11,594 bases of DNA from RECO01 sp050485385 (GTDB lineage: Bacteria; Pseudomonadota; Alphaproteobacteria; Geminicoccales; Geminicoccaceae), in NCBI GenBank assembly GCA_050485385.1, contig JBJHBG010000131.1, positions 1 to 11,594 on the forward strand. The letters are read 5' to 3'. Below are positions 1 through 6,462 of this stretch, piece after piece. The notes under the pieces are model-generated. The model searched no databases and was not told the origin of the DNA. It was given only the letters and a program-made list of their open reading frames with translations. Within the stretch, counting starts at the first letter, position 1; every line of letters begins with the position of its first letter. A program made the position numbers and the translations under genes.

Positions 1-57
1 CCGCGGGCCAGCCGCGAGGCCCGCGAGGCCATCGTCGCGCGCCTGCGCCGCGCATGA
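1..57 (+). CDS. C-terminal end of an unidentified gene (partial)
   Basis: Frame 1 is open from the window edge to a TGA at 55-57 and encodes 18 residues ending EAIVARLRRA, an Arg/Ala-rich amphipathic helix of the sort that often ends bacterial proteins. The fragment is too short to identify. It is called only because the frame is open from the edge, the stop is followed by a GC-rich hairpin, and the next gene has its own Shine-Dalgarno. A chance open frame in such GC-rich DNA cannot be excluded. Confidence 0.35.
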   Translation, partial: PRASREAREAIVARLRRA

Positions 58-100
58 CGGGGCCTGGTTCCGCGCGGCCCCGCCTCGCGCTTCGGGCGGG
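58..100 (+). terminator. possible terminator hairpin after the partial gene
   Basis: Positions 58-64 and 76-82 form a 7-bp GC stem with an 11-base loop. An overlapping alternative stem pairs 79-84 (CCCGCC) with 95-100 (GGCGGG). They directly follow the TGA at 55-57. There is no T-run after either stem, so this is not a classical intrinsic terminator, and stems of this size occur by chance in DNA this rich in GC. Confidence 0.25.
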
Positions 101-148
101 ACGGCCGTCGCTTCCGGGTCGCGTTCGAACGAGGTGAAGGAGGCAACG

Positions 149-535
149 ATGACCAGGACCGGACGGTGTCTGTGCGGACGTGTGCGCTTCGCCTTCGAAG
201 GCCCGGAGAACTGGCGCGCGCACTGCCATTGCGAGAGCTGCAGGCGGCAGACCGCCTCGCCCTTCACCACGTTCTTCGGCGTCGCCGACGACCGCTGGCG
301 CTGGACCGGCGAGGAGCCCGCGGTCTACGCATCGAGCCCCGGCGTGCGACGCAGTTTCTGCGCCACCTGCGGCTCGCCCGTCGCCTACGCCGCCGACCGC
401 TTTCCGGGCGAGACCCACTTCTACGCCAGCCTGCTCGACGAGCACGCCGACTTCAGGCCGCAGCGGCACGTGTTCTGGGCGGAGCGGGTGCCGTGGATCG
501 TGCTCGCGGACGACCTGCCTAAGCGCGAGGATTGA
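149..535 (+). CDS. GFA / CENP-V-domain zinc-binding protein
   Basis: This 128-residue protein belongs to the GFA family (glutathione-dependent formaldehyde-activating enzyme-like, Mss4-like fold). All seven family cysteines are visible: CxC at C7 and C9, CxCxxC at C26, C28 and C31 (HCHCESCRR), and CxxC at C71 and C74 (FCATCGSP). In studied relatives C7/C9/C71/C74 would hold a structural zinc and C26/C28/C31 the second, active-site zinc. The start is ATG 149 because GAAGGAGG ends 5 bases before it; a GTG at 134 in the same frame lies on the wrong side of that Shine-Dalgarno. The length is normal for the short GFA proteins. Many members are not formaldehyde enzymes, and no formaldehyde or glutathione gene is nearby, so the substrate is unknown. 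It stands alone, with the next gene a tRNA on the other strand. Confidence 0.88.
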   Translation: MTRTGRCLCGRVRFAFEGPENWRAHCHCESCRRQTASPFTTFFGVADDRWRWTGEEPAVYASSPGVRRSFCATCGSPVAYAADRFPGETHFYASLLDEHADFRPQRHVFWAERVPWIVLADDLPKRED

Positions 536-557
536 CGGGCGTCGACCGGCGGACCTC

Positions 558-632
558 TGGTAGCGGAGGAGGGATTTGAACCCCCGACCAAGGGATTATG
601 ATTCCCCTGCTCTACCGCTGAGCTACTCCGCC
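558..632 (-). tRNA. tRNA-Met (anticodon CAT), probably the elongator
   Basis: Read on the minus strand, this folds into a full cloverleaf of 75 bases including an encoded CCA (558-560). It has a 7-bp acceptor stem (GGCGGAG with CTCCGCT, first pair G-U), a 4-bp D stem (GCTC/GAGC) with a 7-base loop holding GG, a 5-bp anticodon stem, a TTCAAAT T-loop and discriminator A. The anticodon CAT is at 598-600 in loop ATCATAA. Initiator tRNA is unlikely: position 1 is G rather than an unpaired C, and the anticodon stem lacks three consecutive GC pairs next to the loop. CAT is also used by tRNA-Ile2, whose C34 becomes lysidine; the body resembles alphaproteobacterial elongator tRNA-Met as I recall it, but identity-element scoring should decide. 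It lies downstream of mnmA on the same strand and has its own promoter. Confidence 0.93.
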
Positions 633-650
633 GCCCCGAGGTGAGCCGCG

Positions 651-678
651 ATTTAAGTGGGCAGCCCAAGGCTGTCAA
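651..678 (-). promoter_or_regulatory. sigma-70-type promoter of the tRNA gene
   Basis: On the minus strand a perfect -35 TTGACA (673-678) is followed by a 16-base spacer and a -10 TTAAAT (651-656, 4 of 6 consensus). The predicted start is near 644, about 12 bases before the mature tRNA. The bases after the -10 are GC-rich (CGCGGC), like the discriminators of stable-RNA promoters under stringent control. The mnmA stop codon (675-677) lies inside the -35 box. The call is by consensus match only. Confidence 0.7.
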
Positions 679-1796
679 GCCGAGGCGGGCACCGGTTTGC
701 GCGCCGATTCGACCGCCTCGATCCAACCGCCACCGAGCACGCGCGTACCTCGGTAGACGACGCAGGCCTGACCGAGTGCGACGCCGAAGGCCGGCGTGTC
801 GAGCACGACCTCGACGCCGCGTGTCGTCGCCCGCACCCGCGCCGGCACGGCGGCCTCGTTGGCCCGGTGCTTGACCTCGACCGCCAGGCCCGATGCGTCC
901 AGGGGTGCGTCACCCAACCAGTTCGGCTCGGCGAGGTGGAGCGTCTCGACCAGGAGCGAATCCTTCGGCCCGACCACGACGGCCCGCCGCTCGGGGTCCA
1001 GACGGACCACGTAGAGCGGCGCACCGGCGGCGACGCCGATGCCGCGGCGCTGCCCCACGGTGTAGCGGCCGATGCCCTGGTGGCGGCCCAACTCGCGGCC
1101 CTCGAGATCGAGGATCGGGCCGGGCTCGCCCGCCTCCGGGCGCAGCCGGCTCACCAGATCGCTGTAGTGCCCGCTCGGCACGAAGCAGATGTCCTGACTG
1201 TCGGGCTTGGCCGCGACCGGCAGGTCCAGACGCGCCGCCACCGCGCGCACCTCGTCCTTGACGAGACCGCCCAGCGGAAAGCGCAGAAACGCCAACTGCG
1301 CCGGGGTGGTGGCGAACAGAAAGTAGGTCTGGTCGCGCGCCGCATCGACCGCACGATGCAGCGTCGGTCCGGCCAGCCTCTGCGCATAGTGCCCGGTGGC
1401 GAGCGCCGCCGCGTCGAGATCGCGCGCCACGTCCAGGAGGTCCCTGAACTTCAGACGCTGGTTGCAGCGCACGCAGGGCACGGGCGTGCGTCCCTGGGCG
1501 TAGGTCGCGGCGAAGTCGTCGATCACCGCTTCGCGAAACCGGCGCTCGTAGTCGAGCACGTAGTGCGGGATGCCCAGCCGGTCGGCGACGCGGGCGGCGT
1601 CGTGGATGTCCTGGCCGGCGCAGCAGGCCCCCTGCTTGCCGACGGCCCTGCCGTGGTCGTAGAGCTGGAGCGTGATGCCGACGACGTCGTAGCCCATGGC
1701 CTTGACGAGCGCGGCCGTCACCGCGCTGTCGACGCCGCCGGACATGGCGACGACCACGCGCCTGGACGGCCCGCCGAGGTCGAGCGGATCGCTCAC
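675..1796 (-). CDS. mnmA: tRNA-specific 2-thiouridylase MnmA
   Basis: MnmA (373 residues, usual length) adenylates and thiolates U34 of tRNA-Lys, -Glu and -Gln, giving s2U, with sulfur relayed from a cysteine desulfurase. It shows the PP-loop SGGVDS at 19-24, CVRCNQRLKF with C108 and C111, and DSQDICFVP with C204, followed by the GRYTVGQRRG region that opens the C-terminal domains. By alignment with the E. coli enzyme (C102, C199), C111 and C204 are the catalytic pair. The start is GTG 1796, whose GTGA overlaps the TGA of the ferredoxin gene, implying translational coupling; the longer open frame upstream lies inside the ferredoxin gene and has no MnmA homology. It is the last protein gene of the cysE-led operon and sits with a desulfurase that could feed it sulfur. 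No TusA-E relay gene is visible in this window. Confidence 0.96.
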   Translation of the reverse strand: MSDPLDLGGPSRRVVVAMSGGVDSAVTAALVKAMGYDVVGITLQLYDHGRAVGKQGACCAGQDIHDAARVADRLGIPHYVLDYERRFREAVIDDFAATYAQGRTPVPCVRCNQRLKFRDLLDVARDLDAAALATGHYAQRLAGPTLHRAVDAARDQTYFLFATTPAQLAFLRFPLGGLVKDEVRAVAARLDLPVAAKPDSQDICFVPSGHYSDLVSRLRPEAGEPGPILDLEGRELGRHQGIGRYTVGQRRGIGVAAGAPLYVVRLDPERRAVVVGPKDSLLVETLHLAEPNWLGDAPLDASGLAVEVKHRANEAAVPARVRATTRGVEVVLDTPAFGVALGQACVVYRGTRVLGGGWIEAVESARKPVPASA

Positions 1797-2104
1797 TCGC
1801 CGACCACCGTGAAGGCGAGGCCGTCGAGATCCGGGGTCAGGCGGACCTGGCAGCCGAGCCGGGAGTGGCGTCGGGGCCGCACCGCCAGCTCCAGCATCTC
1901 CCGTTCCTCCACCGAAGGCTGCGGCAGCTTGGCCGCCCATGCCGGGTCGATCACCACATGGCAGGTGGCGCACGCCATCTGCCCGCCGCAGGTGCACTCC
2001 AGCTCGAGCATCGCCTCCTGCGCCACCTCGCGGATGGTGCGCCCGGGCGCGACCGGCAGCCTCCGCACCGAGCCGTCGCGCTCGGTCACCACGACCTCGA
2101 TCAT
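1793..2104 (-). CDS. fdx: [2Fe-2S] ferredoxin, ISC/adrenodoxin type
   Basis: This 103-residue one-electron carrier has the cluster ligands C39-x5-C45-x2-C48 (CGGQMACATCH) and C85 (RLGCQV), the pattern of ISC-type, adrenodoxin-like ferredoxins. The family signature DPAWAAKLP follows at 53-61. An extra cysteine, C37, sits two residues before the first ligand. Relatives supply electrons for Fe-S cluster assembly, and its place between an A-type carrier and mnmA fits that. ATG 2104 lies 4 bases after the stop of the carrier gene with no clear Shine-Dalgarno of its own, so it is probably translated by coupling. Its end overlaps the mnmA start. The gene symbol reflects the Isc ferredoxin family; a role in another redox pathway cannot be excluded. 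Confidence 0.92.
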   Translation of the reverse strand: MIEVVVTERDGSVRRLPVAPGRTIREVAQEAMLELECTCGGQMACATCHVVIDPAWAAKLPQPSVEEREMLELAVRPRRHSRLGCQVRLTPDLDGLAFTVVGE

Positions 2105-2108
2105 CGGC

Positions 2109-2447
2109 TCAGACGGTGAAGCTCTCGCCGCAGCCGCAGCGCGCCTTCTCGTTCGGGTTCTTGAAGGTGAAGCTGGCGCCCAGCTTGGTCTCGACGAAGT
2201 CCATCTCGGTGCCGAGCAGGAACATGACGGCGTCGGGGTCGACCACCAGCTTGACGCCGTCGAGGTCGATCACCTCCTCCTGCTCGTGCACCTCGCGCGC
2301 GAAATCGAGCTTGTAGGTGAGGCCCGAGCAGCCGGCCGTCTTCACCGCCAGGCGGATGCCCAGCGCGTCGCCGCCATTGGCCGCCACCAGATGCCTGATC
2401 CGGGCGGCGGCCGACGGCGTGACGGAGATCGGGGCCGGTCGGTTCAT
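2109..2447 (-). CDS. A-type iron-sulfur carrier (IscA/ErpA/SufA family)
   Basis: This 112-residue HesB/IscA-family protein carries Fe-S clusters (or iron) to target apoproteins. The three conserved cysteines are present: C40 in GCSGLTY and C104 and C106 in the C-terminal CGCGESF. The length is typical. IscA, SufA and ErpA cannot be told apart reliably by eye, so no symbol is given. The ATG at 2447 has GGGAG (2455-2459) 7 bases upstream. It lies 18 bases after the desulfurase gene and 4 bases before the ferredoxin gene, in one operon. No IscU or SufBCD scaffold gene is next to it. Confidence 0.93.
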   Translation of the reverse strand: MNRPAPISVTPSAAARIRHLVAANGGDALGIRLAVKTAGCSGLTYKLDFAREVHEQEEVIDLDGVKLVVDPDAVMFLLGTEMDFVETKLGASFTFKNPNEKARCGCGESFTV

Positions 2448-2465
2448 GTCGTCACTCCCGTTCGT

Positions 2466-3548
2466 TCAGGCGGCGAAGCGCTTGCGGTCGAGGACGCGGG
2501 CGAAGGCGGGAAGCGCCGCCTCGACGTCCGCTCCCGTACTCGACCAGCCCAGCGAAAGCCGCACCGTACAGGTCACAATATCGTCGTTCAGGCCCATCGC
2601 CGCAAGGACGTGGCTCGGCCCCACCTTGCCCGAGGAGCAGGCGGCCCCGCTGCCGATGGCGACACCTTCCAGGTCGAGCGCCATGACCAGCGTCGCCGCC
2701 GCGTGGCCGGGAAAGGCCAGGGCCGCGGTGTTCGGTAGGCGGGGGGCGGCGGCACCGACGACCACGGCATTCGGCCAGAGCGCCAGGAGACCCCGCTCCA
2801 GCCGATCGCGCAGGGCTGCCATCCGTTCCGGCTCCGCCGGCTCGATCGCCGCCATGGCAGCGCCGAAACCGGCCGCCGCGGGTACGTTCTCGGTGCCGCC
2901 CCGCCGTCCGCGCTCCTGCCCGCCACCGGCGACGAGAGGCCGTATCTCCGCCTCGGAGCCGAGCACCAGAGCGCCGATGCCCGGCGGCCCGCCCAGCTTG
3001 TGCGCGGAAAGGGCAACGCTGTCGGCGACACGCAGGATCGGCGCGAGGCTCAGCCGACCGGGCGCCTGGACCGCGTCGACATGCAGCGCCACGCCCGCCG
3101 GCAGGGCTGCCCTGACCGCCTCCAGCGGCTGGATGACGCCCGTCTCGTTGTTGGCGGCCATCACGGCGACGACGGCGGCGCCGGTCCGCGTGACGAGGGC
3201 GTCGAGTCCGTCGAGGCGCACCCGCCCGCTGCCGTCGACCGGCAGCCGCTCCGGCACCACCCCTGGCTGCGCCAGCACGGCCGGGTGCTCCACCGCCGAA
3301 GCGAGCACGCGTCGGCCGGCGAGTGCCAGCGCATTCGCTTCGGTGCCGCCGCTCGTCCACACGATCCGACCGGGTGTCGTGCCCAGCGCCATGGCGAGGG
3401 TTTCGCGGGCGCGCTCCAACCTGCGCTTGGCCGCGCGGCCGAGGCCGTGGATCGACGAAGCGTTGCCGCCCTCGTCCAATGCCGCCAATAGCGCCGCGCG
3501 CGCCGCCGGGCGCAGCGGACTGGACGCGTTGTGATCGAGGTGGATCAC
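2466..3548 (-). CDS. cysteine desulfurase, NifS/IscS type (PLP-dependent)
   Basis: This class V aminotransferase-fold enzyme (360 residues) takes sulfur from L-cysteine as an enzyme persulfide, releasing alanine. PLP-site landmarks are visible: SGGTEAN at 66-72, H88, NNETG at 133-137, D158 and Q161, and the Schiff-base lysine K184 in SAHKLGGPPG. The sulfur-carrying cysteine is C304 in GSGAACSSGKVGPSHVL, a long loop typical of group I (IscS/NifS) enzymes rather than SufS. It is about 40 residues shorter than E. coli IscS, as are many NifS-like paralogues in alphaproteobacteria, so I do not name it iscS. The start is GTG 3548, 4 bases after the cysE stop; the protein begins MIHLDHNASSP, the normal family N-terminus. 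It is the likely sulfur donor for MnmA and for Fe-S assembly. Confidence 0.94.
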   Translation of the reverse strand: MIHLDHNASSPLRPAARAALLAALDEGGNASSIHGLGRAAKRRLERARETLAMALGTTPGRIVWTSGGTEANALALAGRRVLASAVEHPAVLAQPGVVPERLPVDGSGRVRLDGLDALVTRTGAAVVAVMAANNETGVIQPLEAVRAALPAGVALHVDAVQAPGRLSLAPILRVADSVALSAHKLGGPPGIGALVLGSEAEIRPLVAGGGQERGRRGGTENVPAAAGFGAAMAAIEPAEPERMAALRDRLERGLLALWPNAVVVGAAAPRLPNTAALAFPGHAAATLVMALDLEGVAIGSGAACSSGKVGPSHVLAAMGLNDDIVTCTVRLSLGWSSTGADVEAALPAFARVLDRKRFAA

Positions 3549-3552
3549 CGGC

Positions 3553-4254
3553 TCAAGACGCCATGCGCTCGCGCTCGGCCTCGCTCTTCGCCGCCTTCAG
3601 GTCGTGCTCCAGACCCGCGACGCGGCCCTCCAGCCGGTCGATCTGCCGGCACAGGCGATCCACGAGCTTGACCATCGGATCGTCGGCCAGCCCCGGCTCG
3701 GTGCCGTAGGCGGGAAAGCAGGGATTGCCGGCCGCCACCGGCTTCGGCCCGACCTCGCGCGCGGGGATGCCGACCACCGTGACACCGGCCGGGACCGCCT
3801 TGAGGACGACCGCGTTGGACCCGATCCTGGCGCCCTTGCCGACGGTGAAGGGGCCGAGCACGGCGGCCCCGGCGCCGATCACCACGTCGTCCTCGACGGT
3901 CGGATGCCGCTTGCCCTTCTCGGCGCTGGTGCCGCCGAGGGTAACACCCTGATAGAGCGTGACGTTGTTGCCGACGACCGCCGTCTCGCCGATGACCACG
4001 CCCATGCCGTGATCGATGAACACACCGTCCCCGAGCACGGCACCGGGATGGATCTCGATGCCGGTGACGAGGCGGTTGACGTTGGAGATCGTTCGCGCGA
4101 GCAACCTGAAGCCGCGCTTCCACACCGCGTGCGCGACCCGGTGCCAGAGGACCGCGTGCAGACCGGGATAGCAGAGCAGGATTTCCAGCTTCGAGTGCGC
4201 CGCCGGATCGCGCTCCGCGACCGCCCGTACGTCGTCGCGCAGTCTCTTGAACAT
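3553..4254 (-). CDS. cysE: serine O-acetyltransferase (short, EpsC-type)
   Basis: It transfers acetyl from acetyl-CoA to L-serine, giving O-acetylserine for cysteine synthesis. The 233-residue protein has a short helical N-terminus (DP..S..E...CYPG, then HRVAH) and a left-handed beta-helix of hexapeptides from about 66 to 165. Catalytic histidines corresponding to E. coli H158 and H193 are H82 (FIDHGMG) and H117 (GKRHP); E67 stands where E. coli has D143, as in B. subtilis-type enzymes. It lacks the large N-terminal helical domain of E. coli CysE. The C-terminus (about 192-233) is a charged, heptad-like coiled coil ending in Ser, without the terminal Ile that docks into CysK in the E. coli complex. 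ATG 4254 has GAGGGG 5 bases upstream. It is the first gene of the sulfur operon. Confidence 0.95.
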   Translation of the reverse strand: MFKRLRDDVRAVAERDPAAHSKLEILLCYPGLHAVLWHRVAHAVWKRGFRLLARTISNVNRLVTGIEIHPGAVLGDGVFIDHGMGVVIGETAVVGNNVTLYQGVTLGGTSAEKGKRHPTVEDDVVIGAGAAVLGPFTVGKGARIGSNAVVLKAVPAGVTVVGIPAREVGPKPVAAGNPCFPAYGTEPGLADDPMVKLVDRLCRQIDRLEGRVAGLEHDLKAAKSEAERERMAS

Positions 4255-4429
4255 GGCGTCCCCTCGACGCTATATGCCGGCTACAGGTGGGATGCGGGTG
4301 CCGCAGAGGCAAGCCTCGACGACCGGCTCACGCGGTGGCGGTACCGCTCGTCGCAGACTGGGCGTCGAGAACTTTTCGGTGCGGTGCGTCCTGATCCGTT
4401 ACCACCCCTGCGGGTCCCACGACGTGAGT
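4255..4429 (-). other. cysE 5' leader within the 252-base divergent intergenic region
   Basis: From the promoter at 4436-4463 to the cysE ATG there is an untranslated leader of about 175 bases, long for a housekeeping operon. It contains a palindrome GCGGTACCGC (4338-4347), a hairpin GAGG-CTTG-CCTC (4306-4317, minus strand; CUUG is a known stable tetraloop) and the hairpin at the ribosome-binding site. I found no ATG-started short reading frame in it and no riboswitch I recognise. The plus-strand hydrolase gene also starts from this region, but I see no convincing promoter for it. Confidence 0.45.
4256..4270 (-). promoter_or_regulatory. hairpin holding the cysE Shine-Dalgarno
   Basis: On the minus strand GCGTC (4266-4270) pairs with GACGC (4256-4260) around the 5-base loop GAGGG, ending one base before the ATG. 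The Shine-Dalgarno GAGGGG occupies the loop and the first stem base. Such a stem could limit ribosome access to cysE. A 5-bp stem may also be chance in GC-rich DNA. Confidence 0.4.
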
Positions 4430-4435
4430 CCCAAA

Positions 4436-4463
4436 TTTATAGAGGCGACGCACCGGCGGTCAA
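4436..4463 (-). promoter_or_regulatory. strong sigma-70-type promoter of the cysE operon
   Basis: On the minus strand TTGACC (4458-4463, 5 of 6) is followed by a 16-base spacer and TATAAA (4436-4441, 5 of 6). The predicted start is near 4429, giving a leader of about 175 bases before cysE. The AT-rich block around 4433-4441 stands out in the surrounding GC-rich DNA. No operator was recognised. Confidence 0.68.
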
Positions 4464-4506
4464 CGCACGCGCCGGCGCCGGGCCCGATACGGAACTGGAG
4501 AGGACG

Positions 4507-5172
4507 ATGGCCGAGGTGATCTTCAACGGCTCGGACGGGCGGCTCGAGGGACGCTACGTCCACGGCGAAGGTCCGAACCCGCCCTTGGCCATCGTCCTGC
4601 ACCCGCACCCGCTGCACGGCGGCACCATGAACAACCGCATCGTCTACGCGCTGTTCCAGGCCTTCCAAAAGCGCGGCTGCTCGGTGCTCCGCTTCAACTT
4701 CCGCGGCGTCGGCCGGTCGCAGGGCGTGTTCGACCACGGCCAGGGCGAACTCCGCGACGCCGCCTCGGCCCTCGACTGGATGCAGATCCAAAACCCCAAC
4801 AGCCGCATCGTCTGGTGCGCCGGCTTCTCGTTCGGCGCGTGGATCGCCATGCAACTGCTGATGCGCCGGCCCGAGATCCACCGTTTCGTCTGCGCCGCCT
4901 TGCCGGCCTCGCTCTACGACTTCTCGTTCCTGGCGCCCTGCCCCTCGTCGGGCCTCGTCATCCACGGCGACCAGGACATCGTCACCGCCACCGACGCCGT
5001 GAAGAAGCTGACCGACAAGCTCCAGCACCAGCGTGCGATCGACATCCAAGTCGACGTCGTGGAGGGCGCCGACCACGTCTTCTCGCGGAAGATGGACGCC
5101 TTCAACGCGTCGGTCGAAGCCTATCTCGACGCCCACATGCAGCCGACCCAGCCGCCCGTCTCCGCCGCCTGA
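4507..5172 (+). CDS. small alpha/beta hydrolase (COG2945-like)
   Basis: This 221-residue single-domain serine hydrolase has a visible triad: S108 in the nucleophile elbow GFSFGAW, D157 in HGDQDIVT and H190 in GADHVFS. HPHPLHGGTMNN (32-43) supplies the oxyanion-hole region, and LRFNFRGVGRSQG (61-73) is the typical strand-turn of this group. The protein resembles the short uncharacterised bacterial hydrolases of COG2945. The substrate is unknown; esters, thioesters or peptides are possible. No signal peptide is present, so it should be cytoplasmic. ATG 4507 is preceded by GGAGAGGA a few bases upstream. It is divergent from cysE and 19 bases before tyrS, so the two are probably co-transcribed, but nothing links their functions. 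Confidence 0.9.
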   Translation: MAEVIFNGSDGRLEGRYVHGEGPNPPLAIVLHPHPLHGGTMNNRIVYALFQAFQKRGCSVLRFNFRGVGRSQGVFDHGQGELRDAASALDWMQIQNPNSRIVWCAGFSFGAWIAMQLLMRRPEIHRFVCAALPASLYDFSFLAPCPSSGLVIHGDQDIVTATDAVKKLTDKLQHQRAIDIQVDVVEGADHVFSRKMDAFNASVEAYLDAHMQPTQPPVSAA

Positions 5173-5191
5173 CGCACCCGGTACCGCCCCG

Positions 5192-6442
5192 ATGACCGCC
5201 TTCCGTTCCGAGTTCCTCCACCGCCTGCACGCCCGCGGCTTCGTCCACCAGGTCACCGATGCGGAAGGGCTCGACCGGCTCCTCCTGGACGGGCCGCTTA
5301 CGGCCTATGTCGGCTTCGACTGCACCGCCGACAGCCTGCACATCGGCAACCTCGTCCAGATCATGCTGCTGCGCCATCTCCAGGAGACGGGCAACCGGCC
5401 GATCGCCTTGGTCGGCGGCGGCACCTCGAAGGTGGGCGATCCGTCCTTCCGCGACGAGGCCCGGCGTCTGCTCGACGACGGCGTCATCGCCGACAACAAG
5501 GCCGGCATCAAGAAGTCGCTGGGCGCCTTCCTCGACTTCGCCGCCGGGCGGACGCAGATGGTCGACAACGCCGACTGGCTCGACCGCCTCGAATACGTGC
5601 CGTTCCTGCGCAAGGTCGGCCGCCACTTCACCATCAACCGCATGCTCACCTTCGACTCGGTGAAGATCCGGCTGGACCGCGAACAGCCGCTGACCTTCCT
5701 CGAATTCAACTACATGATCATGCAGGCCTACGACTACACGGAGCTGGCGAAGCGCTTCGACTGCCGGCTGCAGATGGGCGGCTCCGACCAGTGGGGCAAC
5801 ATCGTCAACGGCATCGAGTTGAACAGGCGCCTCGGCGGCAAGGAACTCTACGGCCTGACCACGCCGCTCATCACCAAGGCGTCGGGCGAGAAGATGGGCA
5901 AGTCGCTCGCGGGTGCCGTCTGGCTCAACGCCGACCGTCTCGCGCCGTTCGACTACTGGCAGTTCTGGCGCAACACCGAGGACGCCGACGTCGGCCGCTT
6001 CCTCAAGCTGTTCACCCTTTTGCCGCTCGACGAGATCGCCCGGCTGGAAGCCCTCGCCGGTGCCGAGATCAACGAGGCGAAGAAGGTGCTGGCGACGGAG
6101 GCAACCGCCCTCGCCCATGGTCGCGCCGCCGCCTTGGAAGCGCAGGCAACGGCCGAGGCGCTCTACGAAAGCGCCGAGGCCGGCGACGCTGCCCTGCCCG
6201 AGATCGCCCTCGACGGCGCCGCTCTGGCGGCCGGCCTTTCGGTGCTCGACGCCCTGGTCATGGCCGGGCTCGCCACCACCAAGGGCGATGCCCGCCGGCT
6301 CATCCGCGGCGGCGGCGCCCGCCTCAACGACGGCCGCCTGGACGACGAGGCGCAAACGCTCACGCCCAACGACCTGCGCACCGACGGCGCCCTCAAACTG
6401 TCCGCCGGCAAGAAGCGCCACGTCCTGCTCCGCGCCGGCTGA
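5192..6442 (+). CDS. tyrS: tyrosyl-tRNA synthetase
   Basis: This class I aminoacyl-tRNA synthetase (416 residues, normal length) charges tRNA-Tyr. It has the HIGH-type motif HIGN at 50-53 after the YVGFDCTADSL strand, the tyrosine pocket region QAYDYTEL, GGSDQWGNIVNG, and the KMSKS-type motif KMGKS at 234-238. A C-terminal S4 RNA-binding domain (about 345-416) ends SAGKKRHVLLRAG. ATG 5192 gives the usual N-terminus. No convincing Shine-Dalgarno lies in the 19 bases after the hydrolase stop, so translation may be leaderless-like or coupled. The gene converges with purN, 20 bases away. Confidence 0.97.
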   Translation: MTAFRSEFLHRLHARGFVHQVTDAEGLDRLLLDGPLTAYVGFDCTADSLHIGNLVQIMLLRHLQETGNRPIALVGGGTSKVGDPSFRDEARRLLDDGVIADNKAGIKKSLGAFLDFAAGRTQMVDNADWLDRLEYVPFLRKVGRHFTINRMLTFDSVKIRLDREQPLTFLEFNYMIMQAYDYTELAKRFDCRLQMGGSDQWGNIVNGIELNRRLGGKELYGLTTPLITKASGEKMGKSLAGAVWLNADRLAPFDYWQFWRNTEDADVGRFLKLFTLLPLDEIARLEALAGAEINEAKKVLATEATALAHGRAAALEAQATAEALYESAEAGDAALPEIALDGAALAAGLSVLDALVMAGLATTKGDARRLIRGGGARLNDGRLDDEAQTLTPNDLRTDGALKLSAGKKRHVLLRAG

Positions 6443-6444
6443 CG

Positions 6445-6461
6445 GCCGCCGGAACGGCGGC
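6445..6461. terminator. hairpin between convergent tyrS and purN
   Basis: GCCGCCG (6445-6451) and CGGCGGC (6455-6461) form a perfect 7-bp stem with a 3-base loop, filling the 20-base gap between the two convergent stop codons. The position suits a bidirectional terminator, but no T-run follows on either strand, so the function is inferred from position and stem alone. Confidence 0.45.
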
Positions 6462-6462
6462 G

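Noticed and set aside
134..148. GTG 134 as the start of the GFA-family protein
   Set aside because: The Shine-Dalgarno at 137-143 lies inside that extension and is ideally spaced for ATG 149; the extra residues are not part of the domain.
558..632. The tRNA as an MnmA substrate, explaining its position next to mnmA
   Set aside because: MnmA modifies U34 of Lys, Glu and Gln tRNAs; this tRNA has C34.
657..2738. Long open frame on the plus strand (about 690 codons)
   Set aside because: It is antisense to mnmA, the ferredoxin, the A-type carrier and the desulfurase end, all of which have clear motifs. Its protein is His/Arg/Ala-rich with no domain, as expected of a shadow frame in GC-rich DNA.
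4255..4506. Leader peptide or riboswitch in the cysE leader
   Set aside because: No ATG start exists in the minus-strand leader, the GTG-started short frames carry no cysteine or methionine run, and the sequence fits no riboswitch I recognise. Only the hairpins are reported.
5102..6421. Minus-strand open frame of about 440 codons across tyrS
   Set aside because: It mirrors tyrS codons and has no recognisable motif; tyrS has intact HIGH and KMSKS-type signatures.
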